From: Candidatus Endomicrobiellum siamense
GTDB lineage: Bacteria > Elusimicrobiota > Endomicrobiia > Endomicrobiales > Endomicrobiaceae
NCBI GenBank assembly: GCA_031268145.1
Contig: JAIRXS010000028.1
Span: 1-47,801, forward strand
DNA length: 47,801 nt
Reading direction: 5' to 3'
Shown here piece after piece: positions 32,811 through 41,871 of this stretch. The notes under the pieces were generated by a model. The model was not told the origin of the DNA. It saw only the letters and a list, made by a program, of their open reading frames with translations, and searched no databases. The position numbers were made by a program, and so were the translations under genes. Position 1 is the stretch's first letter. Every line of letters begins with the position of its first letter.

Positions 32811-32860
32811 AACTGCTTTAGTTTATGAACAATCACTTAAAACCTAAAATTTTATTACAT
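32811..32860 (+). repeat. 50-bp direct repeat, right copy (ruvB end / queH start)
   Basis: This is the functional queH start plus the last bases of an ancestral ruvB (CTGCTTTAG before the ATG). Just before it, around 32786-32806, is GTCCCCTAAACGGTCAAGTC, which looks foreign to the local composition and could be the end of a mobile element. Confidence 0.9.
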
Positions 32861-33364
32861 ATTTGTTGCGCGCCGTGTTCTGCTTCTAGCGTAAAAGTGT
32901 TAAAAGATCTGTATGATATTACTTTCTATTGGTATAATCCAAACATTTGGGATTTTAATGAATATGAAAAAAGAAAAGATGCAGCTATAAAATATGCCAA
33001 AGAACTCAAGGTTACCTTTTACGAAGAAAAAAGCTTTGATTACAATTATAATAACTGGAAAGAACAAAGCTTAGAAACTTGTAAACTTTGTTACTCTTTG
33101 CGCTTAGAAAAAACAATTTTATTTGCAAAGTTAAACAATTTTGATTTTTTTAGTACATCTCTTTTATCAAGTCCTTACCAAAAACATGATTTAATCAAAC
33201 AAACTGCCGAAAATTTATCTTCAAAATATTTGGTAAATTTTTTATATGCTGATTTTAGAAATTTTTTTTATGAAGGTAAAAATTTTTTAAAGCAGAAAGG
33301 TTACTACACCCAAAAATATTGTGCATGTCATAAGTCTTACAAAGAGAGGTTTAAAAGTGAATGA
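32825..33364 (+). CDS. queH: Epoxyqueuosine reductase QueH
   Basis: The 179-aa protein has the QueH metal/cofactor cysteine pattern: LLHICCAPCS near the N-terminus, CKLCYSLRL in the middle and YCACHKS at the end. QueH reduces epoxyqueuosine to queuosine in tRNA, the last step of Q synthesis, and is the non-homologous alternative to QueG. queA lies two genes downstream, supporting the call. Its TGA overlaps the next ATG (ATGA). Confidence 0.9.
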   Translation: MNNHLKPKILLHICCAPCSASSVKVLKDLYDITFYWYNPNIWDFNEYEKRKDAAIKYAKELKVTFYEEKSFDYNYNNWKEQSLETCKLCYSLRLEKTILFAKLNNFDFFSTSLLSSPYQKHDLIKQTAENLSSKYLVNFLYADFRNFFYEGKNFLKQKGYYTQKYCACHKSYKERFKSE

Positions 33365-34515
33365 TTTTTAAAAATGTACGAGGTATACTAATATTATTTA
33401 TGTATATAGTATTTACTTGCAAAAGTTTATATGCATTAGGCGCTACAAATAGAAATGTTGATATTGGAATTTGTATAGATGTTTCTTCTGCAAGCATAGG
33501 ATGTTCAAAAAGTTTTATAATCTTAGATAATTCTGGGAAAAAACTAAAGTTTTCAAAAGGGGTAGGAAGTTTAGAATGTATTACAAAAGGTATAAAAATA
33601 AATAATTATATTTTATATACTCCTGTTAAAGTTACCCCATCAAATAATATTATTTTTGTTAATTCCAAGCCTTATTTAGGTCAATTAACTATACAAAAAT
33701 CAAAAACTAAAATGACCATTATAAATGTTTTACCTATAGAAGAATATTTAAAAGGGGTAGTTCCTAAAGAAGTGAACCCTTTGTGGCCTACAGAGGCTTT
33801 AAAAGCTCAAGCTGTTATAAGTAGAACTTATACAATAGCAAATTTAAACAAACACAAAGAACAGGGCTTTAATTTATGCTCTACAACACATTGTCAGGTT
33901 TATGGTGGTCTTAGTGGTCAAGTGCATTCAACAAACCAAGCAGTTAAAGAAACAAATAAAGAAGTTTTGACATACGAGGATAAAGTGATACAAGCAGTTT
34001 TCCACGCAACGTGTGGAGGTCGTACAGATTCGCCAAGATATGTTTGGGGTTGGAAAGACATCCCTCCTTATTTAAAAGGAGTAAAATGTGGATACTGTCA
34101 CAAAGCTCGATACAAAACATGGGAACATACTTTAGACGAACATTTTATACATGAAAAACTTTCTCAAAACAATAAAATAGGTAAAATTAAGAAAATTAAA
34201 GTTAAAGGTAAAACGCCAACCAAAGCTGCAAAAGGGTTAGAAATAATACACTCAGAAGGCAAACTAAGATTGAATGCTTATAAATTTAGAACTTTAATTG
34301 ATGCTTGGAAAATAAAAAGCCACACTTTTGATTCTATAGAAGTAAAAAACAATAAGGTTTATTTTAAAGGAAAAGGGTGGGGTCATAAAGTTGGTCTTTG
34401 TCAAGAAGGCGCGAAAGGCATGGCAGATAAAGGCAAAACCTATAAAAAGATTTTACTTTACTTTTACCCTAAAACAAAAATTGAACCTATCAGTTATAGA
34501 GAAAAAAAATGCTAA
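33361..34515 (+). CDS. SpoIID/LytB-domain protein
   Basis: The 384-aa protein has a hydrophobic N-terminus (GILILFMYIVFTCKSLYALG) acting as a signal peptide or anchor. It then has the SpoIID core: NVLPIEEYLKGVVPKEVNPLWPTEALKAQA split by the catalytic-Glu region, SRTYT, the Cys-rich YGG...TCGGRTDS segment and the C-terminal GKGWGHKVGLCQEGAKGMA. SpoIID proteins are lytic transglycosylases acting on denuded peptidoglycan; non-sporulating bacteria carry them as cell-wall remodelling enzymes. The gene overlaps queH by four bases and queA by seven, so all three are cotranslated. Confidence 0.88.
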   Translation: MIFKNVRGILILFMYIVFTCKSLYALGATNRNVDIGICIDVSSASIGCSKSFIILDNSGKKLKFSKGVGSLECITKGIKINNYILYTPVKVTPSNNIIFVNSKPYLGQLTIQKSKTKMTIINVLPIEEYLKGVVPKEVNPLWPTEALKAQAVISRTYTIANLNKHKEQGFNLCSTTHCQVYGGLSGQVHSTNQAVKETNKEVLTYEDKVIQAVFHATCGGRTDSPRYVWGWKDIPPYLKGVKCGYCHKARYKTWEHTLDEHFIHEKLSQNNKIGKIKKIKVKGKTPTKAAKGLEIIHSEGKLRLNAYKFRTLIDAWKIKSHTFDSIEVKNNKVYFKGKGWGHKVGLCQEGAKGMADKGKTYKKILLYFYPKTKIEPISYREKKC

Positions 34516-35582
34516 AAGCAGATTTAGAGCTCTTAAATTACAACTATACTATACCAGACAGACTTATTGCTCAAAAGCCGGTTTTAAACAGACAAGACTC
34601 TAGACTTTTTGTTGTAGATAGAACAATCGGAAAATTTTCTCATAAAAAATTTTCAGATATTATTGAATATTTTAAGTGTGGAGATTGCGTAATTCTTAAT
34701 GAAACTAAAGTAGTCCCATCTAGAATTTTTGGAGAAAAATGCAGTGGAGGAAAAGTTGAATTGCTTTTTCTTGACCCCTGTCAAGAAGAAAAAGAATATA
34801 AAGTATTAATTAAACCTTTTATAGGCGCGGGTAAAAAAGTTTATTTTAAGAATGGATACAAGTGTGAAGTTATTTCCAAAGATGAAAATGGTAAAACTTT
34901 AGTTAAGTTTAATAAATCTAATATTTTACCCTTTTTACAAGAATATGGCGTTATGCCATTACCGCCATATATAGATAGAAAAAAAGGGTTAGCTGTTGAA
35001 CTATCAGAGTTTGATAAAAAAAGGTATCAGACAGTCTACGCTAAAAACACAGGAGCAATCGCTGCGCCTACGGCAGGACTACATTTTACAGATGAAATTT
35101 TGGATTCTCTAAAAAATAAAGGTGTAAGTATTGCTAAATTAACATTGCATGTTGGGTGGGGAACTTTTAAACCAATAACTTCAGACAATTTAGACAATCA
35201 TAATATGCTTCCAGAAAAGTTTTTTTTAACCAAAGAAAATGCAAAGATTATTAATAACTCTATCAAAAATAACAAAAAGGTAGTCGCTGTTGGCACAACT
35301 TCTACAAGAGCCATAGAATCAATAGCAAATTTTGTTGGTTTTACAGATAATGGTAAAACTTTTATAAAAGAATTTTCAGGTGAAACTTCAATTTTTATAT
35401 ACCCAAGATACAAATTTAAAATAATAAATACACTTATAACAAACTTACACTTGCCAAAATCTACACCACTTATGATGGCAAGCGCTTTTTCTTCCAGAAC
35501 ACTTATGTTAAAAGCATATGAAGAAGCTATTAGTACCGAATATCGTTTCTTTTCTTACGGTGATTCTATGCTTATTTTATAA
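34509..35582 (+). CDS. queA: tRNA preQ1(34) S-adenosylmethionine ribosyltransferase-isomerase QueA
   Basis: The 357-aa enzyme transfers the ribosyl part of SAM to preQ1 in tRNA, forming epoxyqueuosine, the substrate of QueH. Motifs include NYTIPDRLIAQKP, DCVILNETKVVPSRIFG, GAIAAPTAGLHFT and the C-terminal TNLHLPKSTPLMMASAF. Its ATG lies within the end of the SpoIID-like gene. Confidence 0.96.
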   Translation: MLKADLELLNYNYTIPDRLIAQKPVLNRQDSRLFVVDRTIGKFSHKKFSDIIEYFKCGDCVILNETKVVPSRIFGEKCSGGKVELLFLDPCQEEKEYKVLIKPFIGAGKKVYFKNGYKCEVISKDENGKTLVKFNKSNILPFLQEYGVMPLPPYIDRKKGLAVELSEFDKKRYQTVYAKNTGAIAAPTAGLHFTDEILDSLKNKGVSIAKLTLHVGWGTFKPITSDNLDNHNMLPEKFFLTKENAKIINNSIKNNKKVVAVGTTSTRAIESIANFVGFTDNGKTFIKEFSGETSIFIYPRYKFKIINTLITNLHLPKSTPLMMASAFSSRTLMLKAYEEAISTEYRFFSYGDSMLIL

Positions 35583-35648
35583 AATCAAAAATTAATGTAT
35601 AATATGTAGCTATAAATCTCAAACAAGTCTTAAGAGGTAAAAGCTAAA

Positions 35649-36668
35649 ATGAGAAAATATAAGGTGGCAGTGGTTGGCGCAACAGGGGCAGTTGGCTTAG
35701 AGATGATAAGAATGCTTGAGACTAGAGAGTTCCCTGTAGAAACCATAACTTTTTTAGCTTCAGAGGGATCTAGAGGAAAAAAACTAACATATAATGGTAA
35801 AGAAGTTTCTGTTGAATTACTTACAAAGGATAGCGGAAAAGATGTTGATGTCGCTCTTTTTAGTGCAGGATCTGCGGTTTCTAAAGAAATAGCTCCATCT
35901 TTTGCAAATAAAGGTTGTTTTGTTATAGATAATTCAGGTGCTTGGAGAATGGATGAAAATGTTCCTTTAGTAGTACCAGAGGTTAATCCTAATGATTTAA
36001 GCAAAGACAAAAAAATAATAGCAAACCCTAATTGTTCTACAATACAAATGGTAGTAGCACTAAAACCTTTACATGACTTTGCAAAAATTAAAAGAGTAAT
36101 TGTTTCTACATATCAATCTGTATCTGGCACAGGGCAAAGAGGTATAAATGAACTTGCCGAACAGATAAGAGCTTGGGCAAAAGATGAAACTTTACCTCAG
36201 CCAAATAAGTTTCAATATCAAATAGCTTTTAATTTAATACCACAGATAGATATTTTTACAGGCAACGGCTATACAAAAGAAGAAATGAAAATGACAAATG
36301 AAACTAAAAAAATTATGGGTGATAATTCTATAGAAGTAAGCGCAACGTGTGTTAGAGTGCCTGTTTTTAGATCTCATTCAGAAAGCGTGTGGATAGAAAC
36401 AGAAAAACCTCTTGCTCCACAAAAGGCCAAAGAATTGTTGTACCAAGCAGAGGGGATACAACTTCTAGATGAGCCAGAAAGTAAAAAATATCCTATGCCA
36501 TTATTTGCAGAAAATATGAAGACAACATATGTAGGTAGAATTCGTTCTGATATTTCAACAAAGAACAATGCATTAACATTTTGGGTAGTTTCAGACAATC
36601 TTTTAAAAGGCGCAGCTTTAAATGCAGTACAAATTGCAGAAACTTTAGTTAAAAAAGATATTTTGTAA
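35649..36668 (+). CDS. asd: Aspartate-semialdehyde dehydrogenase
   Basis: The 339-aa NADPH-dependent enzyme reduces aspartyl phosphate to the semialdehyde, feeding lysine/diaminopimelate, threonine and methionine synthesis. Visible are the Rossmann start VAVVGATGAVGLEMIRMLE, the catalytic cysteine in NPNCSTIQ, and SVSGTGQRG. AAGAGG precedes the ATG. It ends before a strong bidirectional terminator. Confidence 0.96.
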   Translation: MRKYKVAVVGATGAVGLEMIRMLETREFPVETITFLASEGSRGKKLTYNGKEVSVELLTKDSGKDVDVALFSAGSAVSKEIAPSFANKGCFVIDNSGAWRMDENVPLVVPEVNPNDLSKDKKIIANPNCSTIQMVVALKPLHDFAKIKRVIVSTYQSVSGTGQRGINELAEQIRAWAKDETLPQPNKFQYQIAFNLIPQIDIFTGNGYTKEEMKMTNETKKIMGDNSIEVSATCVRVPVFRSHSESVWIETEKPLAPQKAKELLYQAEGIQLLDEPESKKYPMPLFAENMKTTYVGRIRSDISTKNNALTFWVVSDNLLKGAALNAVQIAETLVKKDIL

Positions 36669-36739
36669 AAAAAGTAAAATTTACTAACAAAGTTTTAGAA
36701 AATGTATATTTAGCAATGTCGATTTATAATCAAAAATAA

Positions 36740-36778
36740 AAAAGAGCACCTTCATTTTTTATCTGAAGGTGCTCTTTT
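36740..36778. terminator. Bidirectional terminator between asd and the beta-barrel gene
   Basis: A perfect 15-bp stem, AAAAGAGCACCTTCA at 36740-36754 with TGAAGGTGCTCTTTT at 36764-36778, has a 9-base loop. The A-run before and T-run after make it usable by both convergent genes. Confidence 0.9.
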
Positions 36779-36789
36779 GAAATTTAATT

Positions 36790-37650
36790 TTACAATTTAA
36801 ATTTTAATCCTGTTTTGATACCTATTGTGTGATCAACATTCGTAAACCAACCAGCGTCTTTGTGCTCATGAGCCATGCCATCTTCAGCTTGAGAGGTTCT
36901 ATATTCAATATAATCATAAAATAATCCTAATATAAAAAATGCTTTCTCACTAAGGCCAAACTCATTTCCCACTTCTAAGCCAAAATACAATCCACTTCCT
37001 CTTTTAAACTTCCATAATGAGCTATCAACATAACCATCAATATCTGGCATATCGTCCTTTACAACAAAATTACACCCAACCTTTCCCTTAAAATATATAC
37101 TTGAAAGAATATCTATTGGATTAATTTGAGCTGTAAAGTATACAGGTAAAAAATACAATTCTCTAAAAGGAGCAGGGGATACTGGATGAGCATCTGGTGA
37201 AGCTAAATTTTTGTTTATAGGTAATATTTGGAAATCTCCTGTATTGTAACTATGATTAGGAGGAGTAGGATTTTTTTCTAAATATGCTATGTAGTCTGCT
37301 TTTACTTTTTTTTCTATTAATTTTGTGCCAAAACCAATTTTTACTTTCTTAAAAATGGAATGTAAATAGTCAAATCCTAATATTATGTTATTCTTGTGAC
37401 TCCAATAGCCATCAGTCAAGCTATTATCACACAAATTTCTAAGACTTTCAAGTCCTCCTACTGTACCTCCGCCATAACCACCATAACCTAGGTCATTACT
37501 CCCTATGTTTTTTACTTCTGTTTTGGATACAAGATCTGTACCAAAATTAATGCTAATTTCACCTAAATCTACAGAATTTGCTATACCAATATCACTTGCA
37601 ACACACACACATACTAGTGCTGCTATAAAGTGTAGAACATTTTTATTCAT
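36790..37650 (-). CDS. Secreted outer-membrane beta-barrel-type protein (unrecognised)
   Basis: The 286-aa protein has a signal peptide (MNKNVLHFIAALVCVCVASDIGIANS) with probable cleavage after ANS. Many alternating hydrophobic strands rich in Y, F and G follow (IILGFDYLHSIFKKVKIGFG, IYFKGKVGCNFVVK, KAFFILGLFYDYIEYR). It ends IGIKTGLKFKL, a terminal barrel strand. I do not recognise a named family. The minus-strand Shine-Dalgarno GGAGAAAATTAG lies before the ATG. It is single, facing asd across the terminator. Porin-like or adhesive roles are possible. Confidence 0.7.
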   Translation of the reverse strand: MNKNVLHFIAALVCVCVASDIGIANSVDLGEISINFGTDLVSKTEVKNIGSNDLGYGGYGGGTVGGLESLRNLCDNSLTDGYWSHKNNIILGFDYLHSIFKKVKIGFGTKLIEKKVKADYIAYLEKNPTPPNHSYNTGDFQILPINKNLASPDAHPVSPAPFRELYFLPVYFTAQINPIDILSSIYFKGKVGCNFVVKDDMPDIDGYVDSSLWKFKRGSGLYFGLEVGNEFGLSEKAFFILGLFYDYIEYRTSQAEDGMAHEHKDAGWFTNVDHTIGIKTGLKFKL

Positions 37651-37929
37651 CTAATTTTCTCCTTTTCATTACTACAAGAAAAATCGTTATTTAGTAATGG
37701 TTAAATAAAAAGTTTTTATTTTTTTTAGTGCTGAAAATTTCAAAGGTCAACGAACCTCAAAGTGTAGAGTTCCTTATGGTATTATTTTATTTATATTATT
37801 AAATTTCTTTTGTCCTTATATAAACGTAGCTTTTTAAGATATTGCTCTCTTTCTATCGTAAAATCTATATTACAACAAAATCAGAGAAAAAGCAATTAAA
37901 ATGGAACTATACTTCCAAAAAAACAACAA
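37651..37929. other. Intergenic stretch without recognisable genes
   Basis: The stretch is AT-rich and contains the upstream region of the leftward beta-barrel gene. A 60-codon frame on the plus strand (37842-38024) has no Shine-Dalgarno and runs antisense into the ATPase remnant, so I do not treat it as a gene. Confidence 0.4.
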
Positions 37930-38408
37930 AGATGAAAGTTTTGGAAATTAAGAATGTCATTTATCATATTCATTTATCAATATCACTATTTGTTGCCCTG
38001 TATTTTTATGCAACTTTTCTATAAAGCTCCGAAAATCTAGAGCCTATTTCAGTAGATATAAGTTCAGTGAAATAATCAATAGCAGTTCTTGTTATAAGAG
38101 AGAGAGAGAGTTTTTTAATCTCCCAGGAGTATCATAAGCAAGTTCAGTAAAATCTAAATGAATAACAGGATATTTTTTAAACCGGTTCCACTTGTCATGG
38201 ATATATAGGCCTTCAAAAAGTTTACTTATTAGCCTTAAATAATTCTTTGAAAGTAATTTGTAAGCAAGGCAAGAATTTACCAAAACATTTAGGTCTAAGT
38301 CTAAATAAACAGAATCGTTAGTAATCGAATTAAACATATGTTTTGTCAACATAAACTTTATTTTTGTTAATTAAGTTAGAAAATGATTCAGTCCCTATAG
38401 GTAATTTT
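37930..38408 (-). pseudogene. Decayed PD-(D/E)XK AAA ATPase, N-terminal half
   Basis: Reading leftward from about 38408, pieces in several frames match the intact copy at 31156: NKNKVYVDKTYV, then LFEGLYIHDKWNRFKKYPVIHLDFTELAYDTPGRLKNSL (split by no stop; compare LYIYDKWDWSKQYPVIHLDFAELAYDTPERLENSL), then FIEKLHKNTGQQIVILI. The Walker-A segment is gone, and so is everything after the Walker B region. An (AG)-rich run at about 38097-38112 sits at one frameshift. The leader has a recognisable AAGGACTTTTTT. Confidence 0.8.
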
Positions 38409-38530
38409 CACAAAAAAGTCCTTGAATAAAAATATTTAAAAAGGATTAAACACGAAAGTATTATATACAGAAATAGTGATTTTTTCTTAATAAATATGGT
38501 AAAATACAAATGTAAATTTAAAGAAGAGAT

Positions 38531-39634
38531 ATGATTAAGATGAAAAATCTTGTTGTCGGGAGTGGATTTTCTGGTGCTACAATTGCTCGTAAAATAGCAG
38601 AAGAGCTCAATCAAAAGGTTGTTGTTATTGATGCAAAACCTCATGTAGGCGGCAACAGTTACGACTATTTTGATAGTAATAATATCTGTATTCACAAATA
38701 TGGCACACACATTTTTCACACAAACTCAAAATTAGTTTGGAATTTCTTAGCAAAGTTTACAAAATGGTATACATACCAGCACAAAGTAAAAGGTTTGTTG
38801 GATGGACAATATGTTCCAATACCGTTTAATTTAAATTCTTTATATCAAATTTTTCCTGCTTGTATTGCCAACAATTTAGAAAAATGTCTTATAGAAAAAT
38901 TTGGGTTTAATAAAAAAGTGCCTATTTTGGAATTACGTAAGACGAAAGATGAAGACTTAACATTTTTAGCTGAATATATTTATCAGAAGATTTTCTTAGA
39001 GTACACTTTAAAGCAATGGGGCATGAAACCAGAGGAAATAGACGCTTCAGTTTCTGAGCGAGTTCCTATATATATAAGTCGGGATGATAGATATTTCCAA
39101 GATAGATATCAAGGCATTCCATTAGAAGGGTACACAAAACTTATTTCAAATATGCTTGATCATCCAAATATAGGAGTAGAACTTTCCACATCATTTTCAA
39201 AAGATATGGAATATGAAAAACTGTTTTATACTGGTTCAATTGATGAGTTTTTTGAGTACAAGTTTGGACAGCTTCCCTATCGCAGCATAAAACTAGACTT
39301 TTTAGAATTTTCATATGATAAATTTCAAGAAGCAGCTGTTATAAATTATCCATGCAATTATGATTTTACTAGGATAGGCGAATATAAATGGTTTTTAAAT
39401 AGCCAAGCAAATAAAACAGTTGTTTCCTATGAATATCCAGAACAATTTGAGCTTGGTAAAAACGAAAGATATTACCCAATTATAAAAGATGAAAATCGAA
39501 TACTTTATAATAAGTATCTTGAACTAACCAAAGATATACCAAATATCCATTTTTTAGGTAGACTTGGTGACTATAAATACTACGATATGGACAAAGCTAT
39601 AGAACGAGCGTTAATTTTATTTGAAAATATGTGA
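38531..39634 (+). CDS. glf: UDP-galactopyranose mutase
   Basis: The 367-aa flavoenzyme converts UDP-galactopyranose to UDP-galactofuranose for surface glycans. The FAD-binding start reads LVVGSGFSGATIARKIAE, followed by VVVIDAKPHVGGNSYDYFD, HKYGTHIFHT and the C-terminal GRLGDYKYYDMDKAIERAL. It may start at the second Met (MKNLVVGSG, 38540). It opens the polysaccharide cluster, followed after 9 bases by a GT2 gene. Confidence 0.95.
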   Translation: MIKMKNLVVGSGFSGATIARKIAEELNQKVVVIDAKPHVGGNSYDYFDSNNICIHKYGTHIFHTNSKLVWNFLAKFTKWYTYQHKVKGLLDGQYVPIPFNLNSLYQIFPACIANNLEKCLIEKFGFNKKVPILELRKTKDEDLTFLAEYIYQKIFLEYTLKQWGMKPEEIDASVSERVPIYISRDDRYFQDRYQGIPLEGYTKLISNMLDHPNIGVELSTSFSKDMEYEKLFYTGSIDEFFEYKFGQLPYRSIKLDFLEFSYDKFQEAAVINYPCNYDFTRIGEYKWFLNSQANKTVVSYEYPEQFELGKNERYYPIIKDENRILYNKYLELTKDIPNIHFLGRLGDYKYYDMDKAIERALILFENM

Positions 39635-39643
39635 AGAGGTGTT

Positions 39644-40744
39644 ATGGAGCAACAAAATCCTAAGGTATCAATTGTAGTACCTGTATATAATGTAGAAAAA
39701 TATTTGCGCCAATGCCTTGACAGTATAGTCGGCCAGACATTAAAAGACATAGAGATAATTATTGTTAATGATGGTTCTACTGACAGCAGTCTTCAAATAA
39801 TTAAAGAGTATGAAAATAAAGATATTCGTATAAAAATTATAGACAAAAAAAATGAAGGGTATGGAAAAACTGTAAATAAGGGCCTTGACATTGCGCGCGG
39901 AGAATATATAGGAATTATAGAATCAGATGATTGGATTGAACCTAATATGTTTGAAAAGCTTTATAGTACAGCAAAGTTACACAATGTTGATATTGTTAGA
40001 AGTTCTTATTATGAGTATTATTCAGAGGCATCAAAAGATAAAAATAAAGTGGCGTTGTGGGCAATACCACACAAGGATGATTTAAATAAAATAATTTTGC
40101 CTCTAGATAGATATGATGTATTTTTTAGAGGACAACAAGTATGGTCGTATGTATATAAAAGAGTTTTTCTAAATGAAAATAAAATACGTTTTTTAGAAAC
40201 CCCAGGAGCATCATACCAAGATATTTCTTTTAATTTTAAAACTTTATCACTTGCAAAATCAGCATATATTTTAAAAGATACTTTTGTACATTATCGTTTG
40301 GATAATATAAATTCGTCAATAAATAGTAAAGGTAAAGTTTTTTGTGTTTGTGAAGAATTCAATGAAATTAGCAAATTTCTTAATAACCATCCTATTATAA
40401 AATCAAAAATAAAAATGGTAGCTAATAGGAGTAAATTTGGTAGTTATAGATGGAATTTTTATAGGTTACAAGGCAAAGAAAGAGAATCTTTTGCAAAAAT
40501 TGTGCAAAGTGAACTTAAATATGATTTAAAAAATGGTAATTTTGATAAATCTTTATATACACGTAGTGAATATAAGGATTATAAATATCTTACCAATTAC
40601 GGGAATAAATTTTACAAGGCATGGTATTATTTTTTAAGAATGTTAAGATCTTTTTTTAGTATTTTTTTTCATGTTTCTACTAATAGCAATGCAAAGAGAG
40701 TTTTTGTTTTGGGGATAAGGGTTTACAAGCGTAAAATTTTATGA
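39644..40744 (+). CDS. Family 2 glycosyltransferase
   Basis: The 366-aa protein has a GT-A fold N-terminus (KVSIVVPVYNVEKYLRQCLD), IIIVNDGSTDSS, the acidic IIESDDWIEP nucleotide-metal motif and a C-terminal tail rich in Tyr/Lys and hydrophobic residues that may touch the membrane. The sugar donor cannot be told. It follows glf and overlaps the next GT2 gene by four bases (ATGA). Its first 51 coding bases nearly repeat those of the gene at 41872. Confidence 0.9.
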   Translation: MEQQNPKVSIVVPVYNVEKYLRQCLDSIVGQTLKDIEIIIVNDGSTDSSLQIIKEYENKDIRIKIIDKKNEGYGKTVNKGLDIARGEYIGIIESDDWIEPNMFEKLYSTAKLHNVDIVRSSYYEYYSEASKDKNKVALWAIPHKDDLNKIILPLDRYDVFFRGQQVWSYVYKRVFLNENKIRFLETPGASYQDISFNFKTLSLAKSAYILKDTFVHYRLDNINSSINSKGKVFCVCEEFNEISKFLNNHPIIKSKIKMVANRSKFGSYRWNFYRLQGKERESFAKIVQSELKYDLKNGNFDKSLYTRSEYKDYKYLTNYGNKFYKAWYYFLRMLRSFFSIFFHVSTNSNAKRVFVLGIRVYKRKIL

Positions 40745-41781
40745 TGATAAGTTTTCTTGTTATATGTTATAACCATGAAAAATATATTGAGCGAGCCATT
40801 ACCAGTATATTTTCTCAAAAGCTATCGTGCGATTTTGAGGTCTTGATACATGATGATGGATCAGAAGATAGTACGATTAAGATATTAGAAAGTTTGGGGG
40901 AAAAGTATAAAGATAAAATTCGTGTTTTTGTTACTCCTAGAGAAAAAGAAAAAAAAATTTATCCTATTGATAGAATAAGTGCTGCATTTTCAGTGTTGTT
41001 AAGACAGATGAAGGGAAAGTATTTTTGTTTACTGGATGGTGATGACTATTATATTAGTCAAGCATTTGCTATTCATGCAATAAATATCATGGAAAAAGAT
41101 GAATCTATATCATCTGTTGTATTTGATTTTGAATTTAGACTAAAAAATAGGGTAGATAGTATTACTTCATTAGCAGGATTTGGTTTTAATGAAGGTATAA
41201 TTGATAGTAAGAGATTTTTATATTCTGTATATGTCCACTCTGGGGCATTCGTGTTCAAGAATTATTTTAATGATAGACAAAGAGAAAAACTGATTTCAAC
41301 TTCTTTTATTATTGATAATGTTATAGTTCCTTTTATTTTGCAGTTTGGACGCTTATATTATATAAAAGAGTTGGTTTATTCATATACATATTCGCAAGGA
41401 TTGTGGTCTTCAATGCCTTTAGAAGAGCAAAATGTTTTTTCAGCTATACTTGTGGATGTAGTTGCTCATGTTGCACCTGTTTATAAATGGGAGTTGTTGT
41501 ATAGATTTTTTCCATATATCAAATATTTACAACGGTATAAGAAAAAAATTAATGTTAACAATGTTAACTGGTATATAAACAAATTACACTGTAGCAGTAT
41601 AGGCTTTTATTTGCGTAATATTTTAAATTGGAATAATATACATTTTTTTAAAAAAGCAGTAACAACATTGATGTATTTTTACATGAAAGTTATATTATTG
41701 AAGTTTTGTATAAGTAAAGTCTGTACAAAGATTAAAAAAATAAAATTAAAATATTTTGATATTTACTCTTTTTGGTGTTAG
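40741..41781 (+). CDS. Family 2 glycosyltransferase
   Basis: The 346-aa protein begins MISFLVICYNHEKYIERAITSIF, has EVLIHDDGSEDST and the acidic motif LLDGDDYY, then a C-terminal basic/hydrophobic tail. The N-terminal type (FLVICYNHE) resembles glycosyltransferases acting on cell-surface chains. The start overlaps the preceding gene. Confidence 0.88.
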   Translation: MMISFLVICYNHEKYIERAITSIFSQKLSCDFEVLIHDDGSEDSTIKILESLGEKYKDKIRVFVTPREKEKKIYPIDRISAAFSVLLRQMKGKYFCLLDGDDYYISQAFAIHAINIMEKDESISSVVFDFEFRLKNRVDSITSLAGFGFNEGIIDSKRFLYSVYVHSGAFVFKNYFNDRQREKLISTSFIIDNVIVPFILQFGRLYYIKELVYSYTYSQGLWSSMPLEEQNVFSAILVDVVAHVAPVYKWELLYRFFPYIKYLQRYKKKINVNNVNWYINKLHCSSIGFYLRNILNWNNIHFFKKAVTTLMYFYMKVILLKFCISKVCTKIKKIKLKYFDIYSFWC

Positions 41782-41871
41782 GACAAATTTCTATAATGTA
41801 ATAGATCTATTGATCAATAAAAAAGATTACATGTGTAAAAAAATAGGTGTTAATTGGAAGGGGAGTGGTTT

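Noticed and set aside
37842-38024. 60-codon plus-strand frame
   Set aside because: It is antisense to the decayed AAA ATPase over part of its length and has no ribosome binding site or recognisable domain.
38097-38112. (AG)n run as a phase-variation repeat
   Set aside because: It lies inside a pseudogene with other frameshifts, so it controls nothing now; it is probably just a frameshift scar.
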